Assembly (NCBI RefSeq): GCF_032393985.1
Contig: NZ_CP135918.1
Span: 5,519,724 to 5,583,723 of the forward strand
DNA length: 64,000 nt
Direction of reading: 5' to 3'
From: Fischerella sp. JS2
GTDB lineage: Bacteria > Cyanobacteriota > Cyanobacteriia > Cyanobacteriales > Nostocaceae
Part shown: one piece after another, positions 26,670 through 35,944 of the stretch
How positions within the stretch are numbered: position 1 is the first letter of the stretch
Layout: every line of letters starts with the position of its first letter
Program-made: the position numbers and the translations under genes
Notes under the pieces: model-generated
The model's database searches: none
Seen by the model: the letters and a program-made list of their open reading frames with translations, nothing else
Told to the model about the DNA's origin: nothing

Positions 26670-27092
26670 ATGTCTAAGTTTATCTGTGCAACCTTAATAG
26701 CAACCACTCTGCTTTTACCATCAGCGAATGATTACAGTGCGATCGCTGGTACTTGTGCTTCCAAATGTGGTAAAAGTCCAATTCAATTTTCACCTGGTCA
26801 ACGCATTCAAGTTAAAGTAGTCAATCGCACTCCAAGGGTACTAATTATACAGAAGCCATCTAGTACTAATCCGATTCCTCTACAACCAGGACAAGAACTA
26901 CAGATAAACCAAGGAGATGGTACAGAGCCAAATGTATCTCTCTTATTTTGGGATGACACTGGTTTACCTTTAAAAGCAAATATTTCAAAACTCAACTTTG
27001 CAACCTTGGGAGTAGAACTGCGTCCTAATTGGTTTGCTCCTGGCGATCACGCAATTTACATTCTTGATGATGGCAGAGTAGACGTGTTATGA
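26670..27092 (+). CDS. Secreted hypothetical protein
   Basis: A 140-residue protein. MSKFICATLIATTLLLPSAN is a signal peptide with a likely cut near AIAG/TCA, after which two Cys (CASKC) start the mature chain. The rest is beta-rich (IQFSPGQRIQVKVVNRTPRV, then LQPGQELQINQGDG). No known enzyme motif. The ATG at 26670 gives a clean signal peptide; a GTG at 26646 is less likely. It precedes recJ by 80 bp. Not recognised. Confidence 0.65.
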   Translation: MSKFICATLIATTLLLPSANDYSAIAGTCASKCGKSPIQFSPGQRIQVKVVNRTPRVLIIQKPSSTNPIPLQPGQELQINQGDGTEPNVSLLFWDDTGLPLKANISKLNFATLGVELRPNWFAPGDHAIYILDDGRVDVL

Positions 27093-27172
27093 AAAAGGCT
27101 GAATTTGTAATTGTTGGCGTCGAACTTCATGCCATTATTGATAATTGGTATGCTCACGCCCAGCTCTAAATT

Positions 27173-29278
27173 GTGCTAGACCAATTCCCAACTACAGCAA
27201 CAAAACCCCTTCGACGTTTGCCTAATCAACGTTGGCAAATTTACCCGCAGAAAATAGAATTAGCCCACAATCTGGCAAAGGCGACTAATTTACCATCTTT
27301 GCTCAATCAGCTACTAATTAATCGTGGTATTGAAACCCCGGAACAAGCACAAGCTTTTTTAAATTCTGAGTCCATAAATCTGCCTTCACCTTTGCAGGAA
27401 TTTCCAGATTTAGCAGTCAGTTTAGAGTTGTTGCAATCTTGCATTACCTGTAAAGAAAAAATTGCCATCTGTGGAGATTACGATGCAGATGGTATGACTA
27501 GCACTGCTTTGCTATTACGTAGTTTACGCTGGTTAGGCGCAGAGGTAAATTACGCCATTCCCAGCCGGATGCATGAAGGCTATGGCATCAATAAAAGAAT
27601 TGTAGAAGAATTCCACAGCGAAGGTGTGAAACTCATCCTGACTGTTGATAATGGTATCTCTGCGTTTGAACCCATTACCAGAGCCAGAGAACTGGGTCTA
27701 CAAGTAATTGTCACCGACCATCACGACATTCCGCAACAATTACCCCCAGCCAACGCCATTCTTAACCCAAAATTATTACCAGAATCTTCTATATATCGCG
27801 GTGTTGCTGGTGTGGGTGTTGCTTACATTTTGGCAGTTTCTCTAGCTCAACAGCTAGGGCAAGCTAACAGTGGCATTATTAAACCAATGTTAGAACTGTT
27901 TACACTAGGAACCATTGCTGATTTAGCTCCCTTAACTGGAGTCAATCGCCGTTGGGTAAAACGTGGTTTGCTGCAATTACCTAAATCGCAACTAGCAGGA
28001 GTACAGGCGTTAATTCAGGTGTCGGGGATCGGGGATCGGGGACAAGGGGGACAAGGAAAAATTTCTCCCCATCACCCCATCACCCCACCTCCCCACCTCC
28101 CCAATCCAAAATCATTAAAGCCTGAAGACATTGGGTTTCGGCTTGGACCACGCATTAATGCTATTGGTAGAATCGGTGATCCCCAAATTATGATTGAGTT
28201 ACTAACTACAGATGATATGGGGATTGCCTTAGAACGAGCGATGCAGTGTGAGCAAATTAACCAGCATCGCCAGCAGATGTGTGAACAAATTGAACAAGAA
28301 GCGATCGCATTAGTTGAGACAGAATATGTTACATCTCTACAGGAAGACCGTGTTTTGGTTGTGGTGCAACCCAACTGGCATCATGGTGTTATAGGTATTG
28401 TTGCCTCCCGCTTGGTAGAACGCTACGGTGTCCCTGTGTTCATCGGTACTTATGAAGATGACAAGCAAATTCGCGGTTCTGCACGCGGAATACCAGAATT
28501 TCATGTTTTTGCAGCTTTGGAATATTGCCAAGACTTGCTGGGCAAATTTGGGGGACACAAAGCCGCAGGCGGATTTTCTTTACCTGCCGAAAATTTAGCA
28601 GCATTGCGATCGCGTTTGGTAGAATTCGCTAACCAATGTCTAGAAATTCAGCACCTGAAACCATTATTAAAAATTGATGCTGAAGCTAACTTTAATCAAA
28701 TTAATCAAGAACTCTATCAACAACTCCACGCTTTAGAACCTTGCGGAATCGACAACCCCGATCCAATCTTCTGGACAGCTAATGTCCAAGTCATAGAACA
28801 GCAAACCGTTGGCAAAGGTCATATTAAACTAACAGTTGCTCAAACACTTGACCAACAACAATTTAAAATTAAAGCGATCGCTTGGCGGTGGCGCGACTAC
28901 TTTCCCCTACCACAAAGAATAGATATTGCTTATAAACTGCGAGAAAATCATTTTGATGGCAACACCACCATTGAATTAGAACTAGTCGGTGCTAGACTCG
29001 CCAGTCAGTCGCACTCACCGTTTACTTTTTTCCCTGCTACATCAAAAGCTGCTTTTGAGTACAATCAGCGTCAATATACCTGTGGCATCTATCAAAATGG
29101 TTCTTTAGCTGAATTAAGAATAAAAAATCCCGATGGCAAGGTTTTAGCTATTGGGCAAGGACAAACGGTCGGTTTGCTGGGTAATAATCGCCAAGACGCC
29201 AAAGAAGTCGATATCTCGCAATCACACTATGACGGCATTATTCAAGCAGCACTTAGGGCTTTGGGGACTTGCAAATAG
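27173..29278 (+). CDS. recJ: Single-stranded-DNA-specific exonuclease RecJ with a repeat-derived insertion
   Basis: A 701-residue DHH-family 5'-3' ssDNA exonuclease of recombination and mismatch repair. Motifs: ICGDYDADGMTSTAL (about residues 100-114), VTDHHDIP (about 180-187) and the DHHA1 GGHKAAGGFSL. A C-terminal OB-like domain follows. Unusual: at about residues 283-312, between the DHH and DHHA1 domains, a Gly/Gln then Pro/His-rich segment (GDRGQGGQGK, then SPHHPITPPPHLP) is encoded by heptamer repeats (GGGGATC, CCCCATC, CCTCCCCA). The frame is kept. The start is GTG at 27173. Confidence 0.95.
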   Translation: MLDQFPTTATKPLRRLPNQRWQIYPQKIELAHNLAKATNLPSLLNQLLINRGIETPEQAQAFLNSESINLPSPLQEFPDLAVSLELLQSCITCKEKIAICGDYDADGMTSTALLLRSLRWLGAEVNYAIPSRMHEGYGINKRIVEEFHSEGVKLILTVDNGISAFEPITRARELGLQVIVTDHHDIPQQLPPANAILNPKLLPESSIYRGVAGVGVAYILAVSLAQQLGQANSGIIKPMLELFTLGTIADLAPLTGVNRRWVKRGLLQLPKSQLAGVQALIQVSGIGDRGQGGQGKISPHHPITPPPHLPNPKSLKPEDIGFRLGPRINAIGRIGDPQIMIELLTTDDMGIALERAMQCEQINQHRQQMCEQIEQEAIALVETEYVTSLQEDRVLVVVQPNWHHGVIGIVASRLVERYGVPVFIGTYEDDKQIRGSARGIPEFHVFAALEYCQDLLGKFGGHKAAGGFSLPAENLAALRSRLVEFANQCLEIQHLKPLLKIDAEANFNQINQELYQQLHALEPCGIDNPDPIFWTANVQVIEQQTVGKGHIKLTVAQTLDQQQFKIKAIAWRWRDYFPLPQRIDIAYKLRENHFDGNTTIELELVGARLASQSHSPFTFFPATSKAAFEYNQRQYTCGIYQNGSLAELRIKNPDGKVLAIGQGQTVGLLGNNRQDAKEVDISQSHYDGIIQAALRALGTCK
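28018..28106 (+). repeat. Heptamer repeat inserted in-frame inside recJ
   Basis: GGGGATCGGGGATCGGGGAC units followed by GGGACAAGG units and then CATCACCCCATCACCCC and CCACCTCCCCACCTCCCC. The same material forms intergenic tracts (for example 36470-36530). It encodes about 30 low-complexity residues. Confidence 0.7.
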
Positions 29279-29572
29279 GGGAGTGTGGGAAGATGGGGTG
29301 GTGGGGAACTCACCGGCCCCCATGAGCGATTGCCGTAGACGCGCTTTACTCGGCTTCTGTAAAGTAAGGGTCTCCCGGCATAAAGAAAGAGGCGTCACCT
29401 GCCGTGCGCCCTGCGCGGCTTAAGGTAAGGGTGGGGTGTGTAGACACGCAAGTGGCTTCCCGTAGGGTGGAGTAAACAACTAACCACTAATGTACAGACG
29501 CGATGTTCCTCGCGTCTCTACCCACTAACTACTAACTACTAACAACCAACAACCACCAAAATAAAAAGCAAA
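29279..29572. other. Composite repeat region downstream of recJ
   Basis: Contains several dispersed repeats in a row: GTAGACGCGC...GGCTTCTG (about 29333-29360), GTGTAGACACGC with GGCTTCCCGTAGGGTGG (29437-29470), a palindrome GTACAGACGCGA-TGTTCC-TCGCGTCTCTAC (29492-29521, copy 4 of its family) and ACTAACT heptamers. No gene. Confidence 0.6.
29492..29521. repeat. Palindromic dispersed repeat, copy 4
   Basis: Same stem as copy 1, but with loop TGTTCC, i.e. inserted in the opposite orientation. Confidence 0.8.
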
Positions 29573-29589
29573 GCCCGCATTAAGCGGGC
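29573..29589 (-). terminator. Rho-independent terminator of psb30
   Basis: GCCCGC/GCGGGC with a 5-base loop; on the minus strand it is followed by TTTGCTTTTTATTTTG. It lies 36 bp after the psb30 stop codon. Confidence 0.85.
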
Positions 29590-29625
29590 CAGAGCAAAGG
29601 AGATTAAAATTAATTGGATTTTATA

Positions 29626-29748
29626 TTAGAGGTCGCCACCACGAAAAGCAAGTACAAAAATTACCGCCGGACCAGCTAACATGATCAACGCTACGAACAA
29701 TAGCTGAAAAATTACTTCCCAATTGATGTTGGTTATAGCCTCAAACAT
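29626..29748 (-). CDS. psb30: Photosystem II reaction centre protein Psb30 (Ycf12)
   Basis: A 40-residue single-helix thylakoid protein, [20 protein letters not shown] then [15 protein letters not shown] and the C-terminal RGGDL. The pattern xNxxVIxQLxxxALIxxAGPxVIFxLAxRxGxL is that of Psb30/Ycf12, a peripheral PSII subunit near PsbJ/PsbE that helps keep the complex stable in strong light. A GGGAGGG ribosome site precedes the ATG, and a strong terminator follows. It stands alone between recJ and the cysteine-cluster gene. Confidence 0.88.
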   Translation of the reverse strand: MFEAITNINWEVIFQLLFVALIMLAGPAVIFVLAFRGGDL

Positions 29749-30026
29749 TATTCCCTCCCAGTAACCCTAAAAGATATGTATGACTCTGATTGTCAAACTC
29801 GGAATTTATCATATCCGGGGATCAGCTGTTAAATTTAATTTACTTAACAAAATTATAAGAAAGCACATAAAAAACTAAAATGAGGACTAGTTAGTAGTTG
29901 GTAGTTGTTGGTTAGTAGTAAAGAATCAATCACTGTATGAGGTATAGCTAGCTGTACACTTCTACTAACCACTATATGGGCACACAGCTGTACTAATTTA
30001 CTGACCGTCGATCAAAGGTATAAAAA

Positions 30027-30392
30027 ATGGCAACTTGGCAATGTGTAAAACAATGTGGGGCCTGCTGTCATCTCGACCCTCAGTACCGTCCAGACTTGCA
30101 TGAATATTTAACTCCAGAAGAACTGGAACTTTATTTAAGTATGATAGGTGACGGAGGATGGTGTATTAACTATGACCATGATAGCCGTGAATGTCAAATT
30201 TACCCAGACCGCCCGCGTTTTTGCCGGGTAGAACCAGAGATATTTAAAGATATGTATAGTATTGACTCAGAAGACTTAAACGATTTTGCCATTGAGTGTT
30301 GCCAACAACAAATAGAAGGTGTTTATGGCGATCGCAGTCTCGAAATGCTACGTTTCAATCAAACCATTGGCTACATAGCAAAGTTAGACTAG
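30027..30392 (+). CDS. YkgJ-type cysteine-cluster (Fe/Zn-binding) protein
   Basis: A 121-residue protein with CVKQCGACC (C6, C10, C13, C14), then C46, C56, C66 and C91-C92. This matches the YkgJ/CxxCxxCC cluster family, thought to bind zinc or an Fe-S centre; no reaction is known. It is about 70 bp upstream of aroK in the same orientation. Confidence 0.82.
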   Translation: MATWQCVKQCGACCHLDPQYRPDLHEYLTPEELELYLSMIGDGGWCINYDHDSRECQIYPDRPRFCRVEPEIFKDMYSIDSEDLNDFAIECCQQQIEGVYGDRSLEMLRFNQTIGYIAKLD

Positions 30393-30461
30393 GCAGTTTT
30401 GTTTAAAACATACTCTCTATCTAAAATTTAAAATCTCAAATCCAAAATTGGTAGAAATGGA

Positions 30462-31007
30462 ATGCAGCGATTGTTGGATGAGCGATTACAAGGAATTAAC
30501 TTGTACTTAATAGGTATGATGGGTGCTGGTAAAAGCACAATAGGGCGAATGCTGGCTTATGAACTCGGATATGGATTTGTAGATACAGATAATCTGCTAG
30601 AAAAAGCAGCAGGAAGAACCATCAATCAACTATTTGCTGAAGAAGGAGAAGCAGCATTTCGCCAGTTGGAAAGTGAAGTGTTAGCCCAAGTTTGTGCTTT
30701 TACAAAGCTAGTTATTGCCACAGGTGGGGGAATAGTACTACGGCGAGACAACTGGAGTTACCTGCATCACGGTATAATTATTTGGCTAGATGTACCAGTG
30801 GAAATACTATATAACCGTCTAGTAGAAGATACCACAAGACCATTGCTGCAAGATACAGATCCTCAAGGAAAACTGCGATCGCTCCTTGAACAAAGACAAC
30901 CACTTTATAGCCAAGCCGATTTAAGAATTACCATCACACAAGAGGAAACATCAGAACAAACAATCACACGAATCATAGAGGCTATTCCTAGCATTCTCAA
31001 GAATTAG
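30462..31007 (+). CDS. aroK: Shikimate kinase
   Basis: A 181-residue kinase of the shikimate pathway (shikimate + ATP to shikimate 3-phosphate). The P-loop is GMMGAGKST (residues 18-26), the shikimate-binding site FVDTDNLLE is at about 38-46, FRQLESEVL and ATGGGIVLR (Walker B-side Gly-rich loop) follow, and the lid has RPLLQ. Length is typical. Downstream are heptamer repeats and a palindrome copy. Confidence 0.95.
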   Translation: MQRLLDERLQGINLYLIGMMGAGKSTIGRMLAYELGYGFVDTDNLLEKAAGRTINQLFAEEGEAAFRQLESEVLAQVCAFTKLVIATGGGIVLRRDNWSYLHHGIIIWLDVPVEILYNRLVEDTTRPLLQDTDPQGKLRSLLEQRQPLYSQADLRITITQEETSEQTITRIIEAIPSILKN

Positions 31008-31042
31008 TAAATAGTTGATTGTTGGTTGTTGGTAGTTAGTGG

Positions 31043-31072
31043 GTAGAGATGCGAGGAACATCGCGTCTGTAC
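31043..31072. repeat. Palindromic dispersed repeat, copy 5
   Basis: GTAGAGATGCGA-GGAACA-TCGCGTCTGTAC; one stem base differs from copy 1 (GAT for GAC). Confidence 0.8.
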
Positions 31073-31174
31073 ATTAGTAGTTAGTAGTTAGTAGTTAGTG
31101 GTTATTCTATACTCCACCCTACGGGAAGCCTATGAGCGTGTCTACACACCCCATCACCCCATCTCTCCACACTC

Positions 31175-32518
31175 CTACTTCCGATCCAGTCCCAACCATT
31201 CCCCAATCTCTTGAATTAGCCAATGACGTTCTATAGTTGACAAAGGACTAGAAGTGAATTTCTGTCCTTCTACTTCTATGGTGACTCCTCTGGGGGCGGA
31301 ACCTTGGTTAACTTGCTCTTGGTATATTTTGTTAATTAATACTGTCTGACGCCGTTGTCGCTTGTAGCAAAAACCAAATAACTTCCAACGTATTTCAAAA
31401 TTTTGGCGATCAAAATAAAGATCAGTATGTCCAAAAGTGGGTAACAGAGTTCCTTGCACCACCGCAATCAGCATCGCCACAGAGAAAAGCCAAAAGAACC
31501 ATGTCTGAGAACTGCTTCCCCTTGTCAAAAAATTAATCAATTGTGGCAGTTGCCAGAGAAAAGGAATCATGATTCCCACCAGGTAGAATAACTTAAAAGC
31601 TTTACCACCGCGTCTTGGTATTTTAATCTCCAATTCACTGGCAGACTTGTTGAGTTGAATTTGACTACCTGTGGGCTTGCGGCTAGTTATCGGTGGGGTT
31701 AGGGCATTTTTATTCTTAAGTGCTGCTAGTGCTTCCCGGGCAGTACTAAGTCTTTCTAATACGTTTGGTTCAGTTATTTTACCAATCCAATTGACAAAAC
31801 CCAGGTCAACGTTAACTCTATCAGTAAAGAGAATGCGTGCATCTCGATGAGGTAAATCGGCAGGAGACATCCCTGTCAGTAAATGTATTAAAGTTGCACC
31901 TAAAGCATACAAATCCGAAGCAGGAACAGCCCTACCAGCAAACTGTTCAATTGGCACGTAGCCATAGGTTCCCACAACAGTAAAAGTAGCACCTTCCAGC
32001 ACCGCTTGATTCTGTACCGCGCCAAAGTCAACCAAATAAACCCGCTTGTCTTCACCCCAGATTAAATTACTAGGTTTGATATCGCGATGTAGCACAGGTG
32101 GGTTGAGTTCGTGTAAATAAACCAGAATACTAAGAACTTCAACAGCAATTTTTTCTACCTGTGATTCCGAAAAGCGTTGACCTTTATCTATTAGTTTCTG
32201 TAGGGATGTTCCAGGAATATAACTCTGCACTAGCCCAAACCAGGGGAATTTAGAGCCAGATTGATGTTCCAAAACAAAGTAATCTCGGTACTTGGGGATA
32301 CGAGGGTGATTGAGATTTTTTAAAACTTGAGCTTCGCGTTCAAACAGTTTGTGTTCATCCCACTGCATTTGTGGGCTGAGAATTAGCAACTTGACGACGA
32401 CTTGTTCTTGAGGTTGTTTCGCCAAATCTTGGGCTAACCAAGTTTGACGGCTAGCATCCTGACCTAATTTTTCCTGGAGTTGATAACGATTACAAAGTAT
32501 TTCTCCTGCTTCTAACAT
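31175..32518 (-). CDS. Serine/threonine protein kinase with C-terminal membrane domain (second of tandem)
   Basis: A 447-residue Hanks-type kinase. Catalytic K43 (VVVKLL), HRDIKPSN (144-151) and DFG (164-166) are present, followed by GTYGYVPIEQF. The Gly-rich loop is poor (LGQDASRQTW). After the kinase (about residue 275) come two membrane helices (about 320-365) and a C-terminal segment with LYFDRQNFEIRWKLFGFCYK that resembles a PH-like domain. ATG 32518 is chosen because from there the N-terminus lines up with the paralogue at 32641-33963. The pair is about 55 per cent alike by eye and arose by duplication. Confidence 0.88.
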   Translation of the reverse strand: MLEAGEILCNRYQLQEKLGQDASRQTWLAQDLAKQPQEQVVVKLLILSPQMQWDEHKLFEREAQVLKNLNHPRIPKYRDYFVLEHQSGSKFPWFGLVQSYIPGTSLQKLIDKGQRFSESQVEKIAVEVLSILVYLHELNPPVLHRDIKPSNLIWGEDKRVYLVDFGAVQNQAVLEGATFTVVGTYGYVPIEQFAGRAVPASDLYALGATLIHLLTGMSPADLPHRDARILFTDRVNVDLGFVNWIGKITEPNVLERLSTAREALAALKNKNALTPPITSRKPTGSQIQLNKSASELEIKIPRRGGKAFKLFYLVGIMIPFLWQLPQLINFLTRGSSSQTWFFWLFSVAMLIAVVQGTLLPTFGHTDLYFDRQNFEIRWKLFGFCYKRQRRQTVLINKIYQEQVNQGSAPRGVTIEVEGQKFTSSPLSTIERHWLIQEIGEWLGLDRK

Positions 32519-32640
32519 CCCCAAATTCCCCATAAAAATTGTTAGCGGTTAGTGGTTAGTAGTAGATAATAGATATTTGTAAAAAAGTAGCAGTTCACTA
32601 TCTAAAAATCGATTCACTACTAACCACTATCCATTAACTA

Positions 32641-33963
32641 CTAACCAATTCCTAACCAATGCCTGATTTCTGCTGCCATCCAGCGACACTCTTGTTTACT
32701 TAAAGGTGGCTTCAATTTTCCAAAGGAATACTCAGATACACCTACAGCCAAGGTTACTTCTGGTACTTTCTGGCTACCATAACCACCAGTATCACCACTA
32801 AATACTTTGTCAATTTCTGAAACTTTTCCTTTTTGTCTACGCAAGCAAAGACCTAGTAATTTCAATTCAATTTCAAACTGGTAATGGTCAAAGTAAATAT
32901 TTGTTTCCACGAAATTAGGCAATAGAAACCAAGCTGCCAACAGAAGACTAGCTATGAGCCATATCCAACCTTCTATGCTACCCAACCCAAAACCGCCACT
33001 GAAAAAGTACAACCAAATTGCTAGTACTACTGTTGCAGCACAGTTCTTCGGATCAATTAATATTTTTTTCCACAGCACAGGAATCTTAATTTGTAAGTGT
33101 TCAGGAGATTTTTGCAGTTGAATTTGACTATCAGCAGGTTTAGCACGGACTAATCCAGAGATAGCAATTTGATTTGCTTTAAGAAGTTTCAGCGCTTCTT
33201 TGGCACTTGTGAAGCGTCTGTCTAAGTTTGGTTGTGTCAACTGTTCTAACCAGCGAACAAACCCAGGATTAACTTTTAGTAAATGGGCAAACTGCAAGCG
33301 AGAATCTCGCTGTGGCAAATCTGCTGGTGGGATACGGGTTAGTAAATGAATTAAGGTTGCACCCAAAGCATAAAGATCAGACGCCGGAGTGGCCCTACCA
33401 CCAAACTGTTCTAATGGGGCATAACCATAGGTTCCCACTATCGTAAAAGTTGCCCCTTCTTTAGCGGCGCGGTCTTGCACTGCGCCAAAGTCTACCAAAT
33501 AAATCTGGGAATTTTTTCCTAATAGCAAATTACTGGGTTTGATGTCGCGATGCAATACCAGCGGACTTAAACTGTGCAGGTAAATCAAAATTTTTAAAAC
33601 TTCAGCAGCAATTTTCCGTACTTCTGCTTCGCTGAACACCCTGCCTTTTGCAAGTAATTCCTTAAATGATGAACCAGGAATGTATTCTTGCACTAGGGCA
33701 AAGTGAAGTACTTGGTCTTCAAAGGCAAAATAATGACGATACTTTGGGATGCGTGGATGATTTAGTTGTTTGAGTATCTGGGCTTCTCGCTCAAAAAGTT
33801 TAATATCTTCCCACTGTGCTTGGTCGCTGAAAGTGAGCAGTTTAACGATGACTTGCTCTTGAGTGGACAAATCCCATGCTAACCAGGTTTGACGACCAGC
33901 ATTTTCACCAAGTTTTTCTATAAGCTGATAGCGATCGCGTAATACCTGTTGGATTTGCAACAT
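32641..33963 (-). CDS. Serine/threonine protein kinase with C-terminal membrane domain (first of tandem)
   Basis: A 440-residue paralogue of the next gene, sharing the order kinase, two membrane helices and PH-like tail (NIYFDHYQFEIELKLLGLCL). Catalytic residues (VIVKLL, HRDIKPSN, DFG, GTYGYAPLEQF) are all kept; the loop LGENAGRQTW again lacks the usual three glycines. Two kinases with the same membrane tail in a row suggest a shared membrane site or a heterodimer. Substrate and signal unknown. They are separated by 122 bp containing heptamer-like sequence. Confidence 0.88.
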   Translation of the reverse strand: MLQIQQVLRDRYQLIEKLGENAGRQTWLAWDLSTQEQVIVKLLTFSDQAQWEDIKLFEREAQILKQLNHPRIPKYRHYFAFEDQVLHFALVQEYIPGSSFKELLAKGRVFSEAEVRKIAAEVLKILIYLHSLSPLVLHRDIKPSNLLLGKNSQIYLVDFGAVQDRAAKEGATFTIVGTYGYAPLEQFGGRATPASDLYALGATLIHLLTRIPPADLPQRDSRLQFAHLLKVNPGFVRWLEQLTQPNLDRRFTSAKEALKLLKANQIAISGLVRAKPADSQIQLQKSPEHLQIKIPVLWKKILIDPKNCAATVVLAIWLYFFSGGFGLGSIEGWIWLIASLLLAAWFLLPNFVETNIYFDHYQFEIELKLLGLCLRRQKGKVSEIDKVFSGDTGGYGSQKVPEVTLAVGVSEYSFGKLKPPLSKQECRWMAAEIRHWLGIG

Positions 33964-34261
33964 TGTCCTAGAAAATATAGGGGTGTGGGGATAAATGGGT
34001 GTAGGGGTATGAGGGTGTGGGGGTATAGGAGGATTTTAGGGGTGTAGGGGGATTCTGGGGATATGAATTAAAAAACTCTTATTTCCTCTTACACCCTTAT
34101 ACCCTTACACTCTTACATCATCACATCCTCACACCCCTTATACCCTTATACTTAATACCCTTACTAAATCAGCACGAACATCTTAGCAACAAATATTCTT
34201 TTGTGTGAGAAATTGTTGGGAGTACCAATTTAGCTAACAAAAGCTCCTCATAAACTTAATT
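33964..34261. repeat. Heptamer-type repeats upstream of argB
   Basis: GGGTGTA/GGGGTGT-type tracts (33980-34060) and the complementary TACACCC/CTTATAC/CCTTACA tracts (34080-34150) lie face to face and could form a long imperfect hairpin. No gene. The last 100 bases should hold the argB promoter. Confidence 0.6.
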
Positions 34262-35155
34262 ATGATCAATGATTCTGAGTACATTCGACAAGATGCAGCC
34301 ACTCGCGTACATGTGCTGAGTGAAGCACTGCCTTACATCCAACAATTTACAGGTCGAACTGTAGTTGTCAAATATGGTGGCGCTGCTATGAAAGATAGCA
34401 ACCTCAAAGATAAAGTCATCCGCGATATTGTATTTTTATCCTGCGTTGGCTTACGACCAATAGTGGTACATGGTGGTGGACCAGAAATTAACAGTTGGCT
34501 AGATAAACTAGGAATCGAACCGCAATTTAAGAATGGTCTGCGTGTTACGGATGCCCCCACAATGGATGTGGTGGAAATGGTGTTAGTCGGTCGTGTTAAT
34601 AAAGAAATTGTCTCTTTGATTAACCAAGCTGGTGGTTCTGCTGTGGGACTATGTGGTAAAGATGGCAACCTGATTAAAGCCCGTCCCCAAGGAGATGAAG
34701 GCATCGGTTTTGTTGGGGAAGTAAGTAATGTCAATATTCGGATTTTAGAAACACTGGTAAATAGTGGGTATATTCCCGTAGTCTCCAGTGTTGCTGCCGA
34801 TGATAACGGACAAGCTTACAATATCAATGCTGACACCGTAGCGGGAGAAATAGCAGCAGCGCTAGGGGCAGAAAAGTTGATTTTGCTAACCGATACACGC
34901 GGTATCTTAAAAGATTACAAAGAACCGACTAGCTTGATCCCTAAAGTAGATATTAAAGAAGCCCGTGATCTAATTGCTAGTGGTGTCGTTAGTGGTGGCA
35001 TGATTCCTAAAGTTAATTGTTGTGTGCGATCGCTTGCCCAAGGAGTCCGCGCCGCACACATTATTGATGGTCGCATCCCCCACGCCCTGCTACTAGAAAT
35101 CTTCACTGACGGCGGTATTGGCACGATGATTTTTGGTTCTCAGTTTATATCTTGA
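34262..35155 (+). CDS. argB: Acetylglutamate kinase
   Basis: A 297-residue kinase of arginine synthesis (N-acetylglutamate to its 5-phosphate). The amino-acid kinase core is visible: [11 protein letters not shown] (ATP Gly loop, about residue 36), [24 protein letters not shown] and [12 protein letters not shown]. The N-terminal helix [20 protein letters not shown] is typical of arginine-sensitive, hexameric enzymes, which in cyanobacteria are relieved from arginine inhibition by PII; this control is family knowledge. Confidence 0.96.
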   Translation: MINDSEYIRQDAATRVHVLSEALPYIQQFTGRTVVVKYGGAAMKDSNLKDKVIRDIVFLSCVGLRPIVVHGGGPEINSWLDKLGIEPQFKNGLRVTDAPTMDVVEMVLVGRVNKEIVSLINQAGGSAVGLCGKDGNLIKARPQGDEGIGFVGEVSNVNIRILETLVNSGYIPVVSSVAADDNGQAYNINADTVAGEIAAALGAEKLILLTDTRGILKDYKEPTSLIPKVDIKEARDLIASGVVSGGMIPKVNCCVRSLAQGVRAAHIIDGRIPHALLLEIFTDGGIGTMIFGSQFIS

Positions 35156-35186
35156 ATTTATCAGAGAAAGGCAGAGGGCAGAAGGC

Positions 35187-35206
35187 AGAAGGGATAAATC
35201 CCTTCT
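35187..35206. terminator. Short hairpin between converging genes
   Basis: AGAAGGGA (35187-35194) and TCCCTTCT (35199-35206) with a TAAA loop, between argB and the converging secreted-protein gene. No T-run, so the terminator role is only suggested by place. Part of a GCAGAAGG repeat. Confidence 0.35.
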
Positions 35207-35242
35207 CCTGACAACAAAATTAATAAACCTTTCCCCATCTCT

Positions 35243-35650
35243 TCAAGGATGCTGAATGATTATCGGCTGCTGGATAGGTCTGTTGTGATACCAAGAATCT
35301 TTAACAATCACAGGATTAATCAATGTTGAGTTTCTAATTTTAGGATTCACCAACACAGGATTAACTAAGACGTTATCTGGTATATTGTGATGCACTTTCG
35401 GGTAAGTATTATAAATACTACGATTTAGCATTAATCCCGTCACTGGGTCTACAGGCATAGGCGTAGCGATAGGACTACCGTATATAAAGCTACCGACAGT
35501 CGGTATTGGAGGTTGAGTAACTCCGTAAAAACCCCCTTGATCAATTACTATTACCTGCTGGGCAGAAACAGGAGTTGTGGTTGCACCCATCAGTCCTATA
35601 GTGAAAGCCAATCCTAGTAAATACGCTGAATTAAGCTTGATTTTAAGCAT
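35243..35650 (-). CDS. Secreted hypothetical protein
   Basis: A 135-residue protein. A signal peptide (LNSAYLLGLAFTIGLMGATT then PVSA/QQ cut) is clear. The mature part is rich in Pro, Asn, Ile and Val, with a quasi-repeat NPVLVNPKIRN..LINPVIV. No enzyme motif and no recognised family. It converges on argB. Probably periplasmic or cell-wall; function unknown. Confidence 0.6.
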   Translation of the reverse strand: MLKIKLNSAYLLGLAFTIGLMGATTTPVSAQQVIVIDQGGFYGVTQPPIPTVGSFIYGSPIATPMPVDPVTGLMLNRSIYNTYPKVHHNIPDNVLVNPVLVNPKIRNSTLINPVIVKDSWYHNRPIQQPIIIQHP

Positions 35651-35944
35651 ATTTTTGATTTACTAAATGATGATCAATAAATTTGTGGGAAAATTTAACT
35701 ATATAGTTAAATAATAAATCACTATTTTTTGTCGACCAACGCCAAATAATAAACAAATTTATATTTTTTGACCAATAATCACTTGATGGTACGAGAAAGC
35801 GGATTTAGCCTTGGTGTAAGTGTCAATCCAAAATCCAAAATCTAAAATCCAAAATCCAAGATCATATGACTTATTGCTAGAAGGATTTCACAAATGCTGC
35901 TACCGTTGGCACAATGAAGGCAGTGCTGAATTTGTGAGTAAAAC

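Noticed and set aside
33980-34150. CRISPR-like or satellite array upstream of argB
   Set aside because: Units are 7 bp heptamers without spacers, typical of short tandem repeats in filamentous cyanobacteria.
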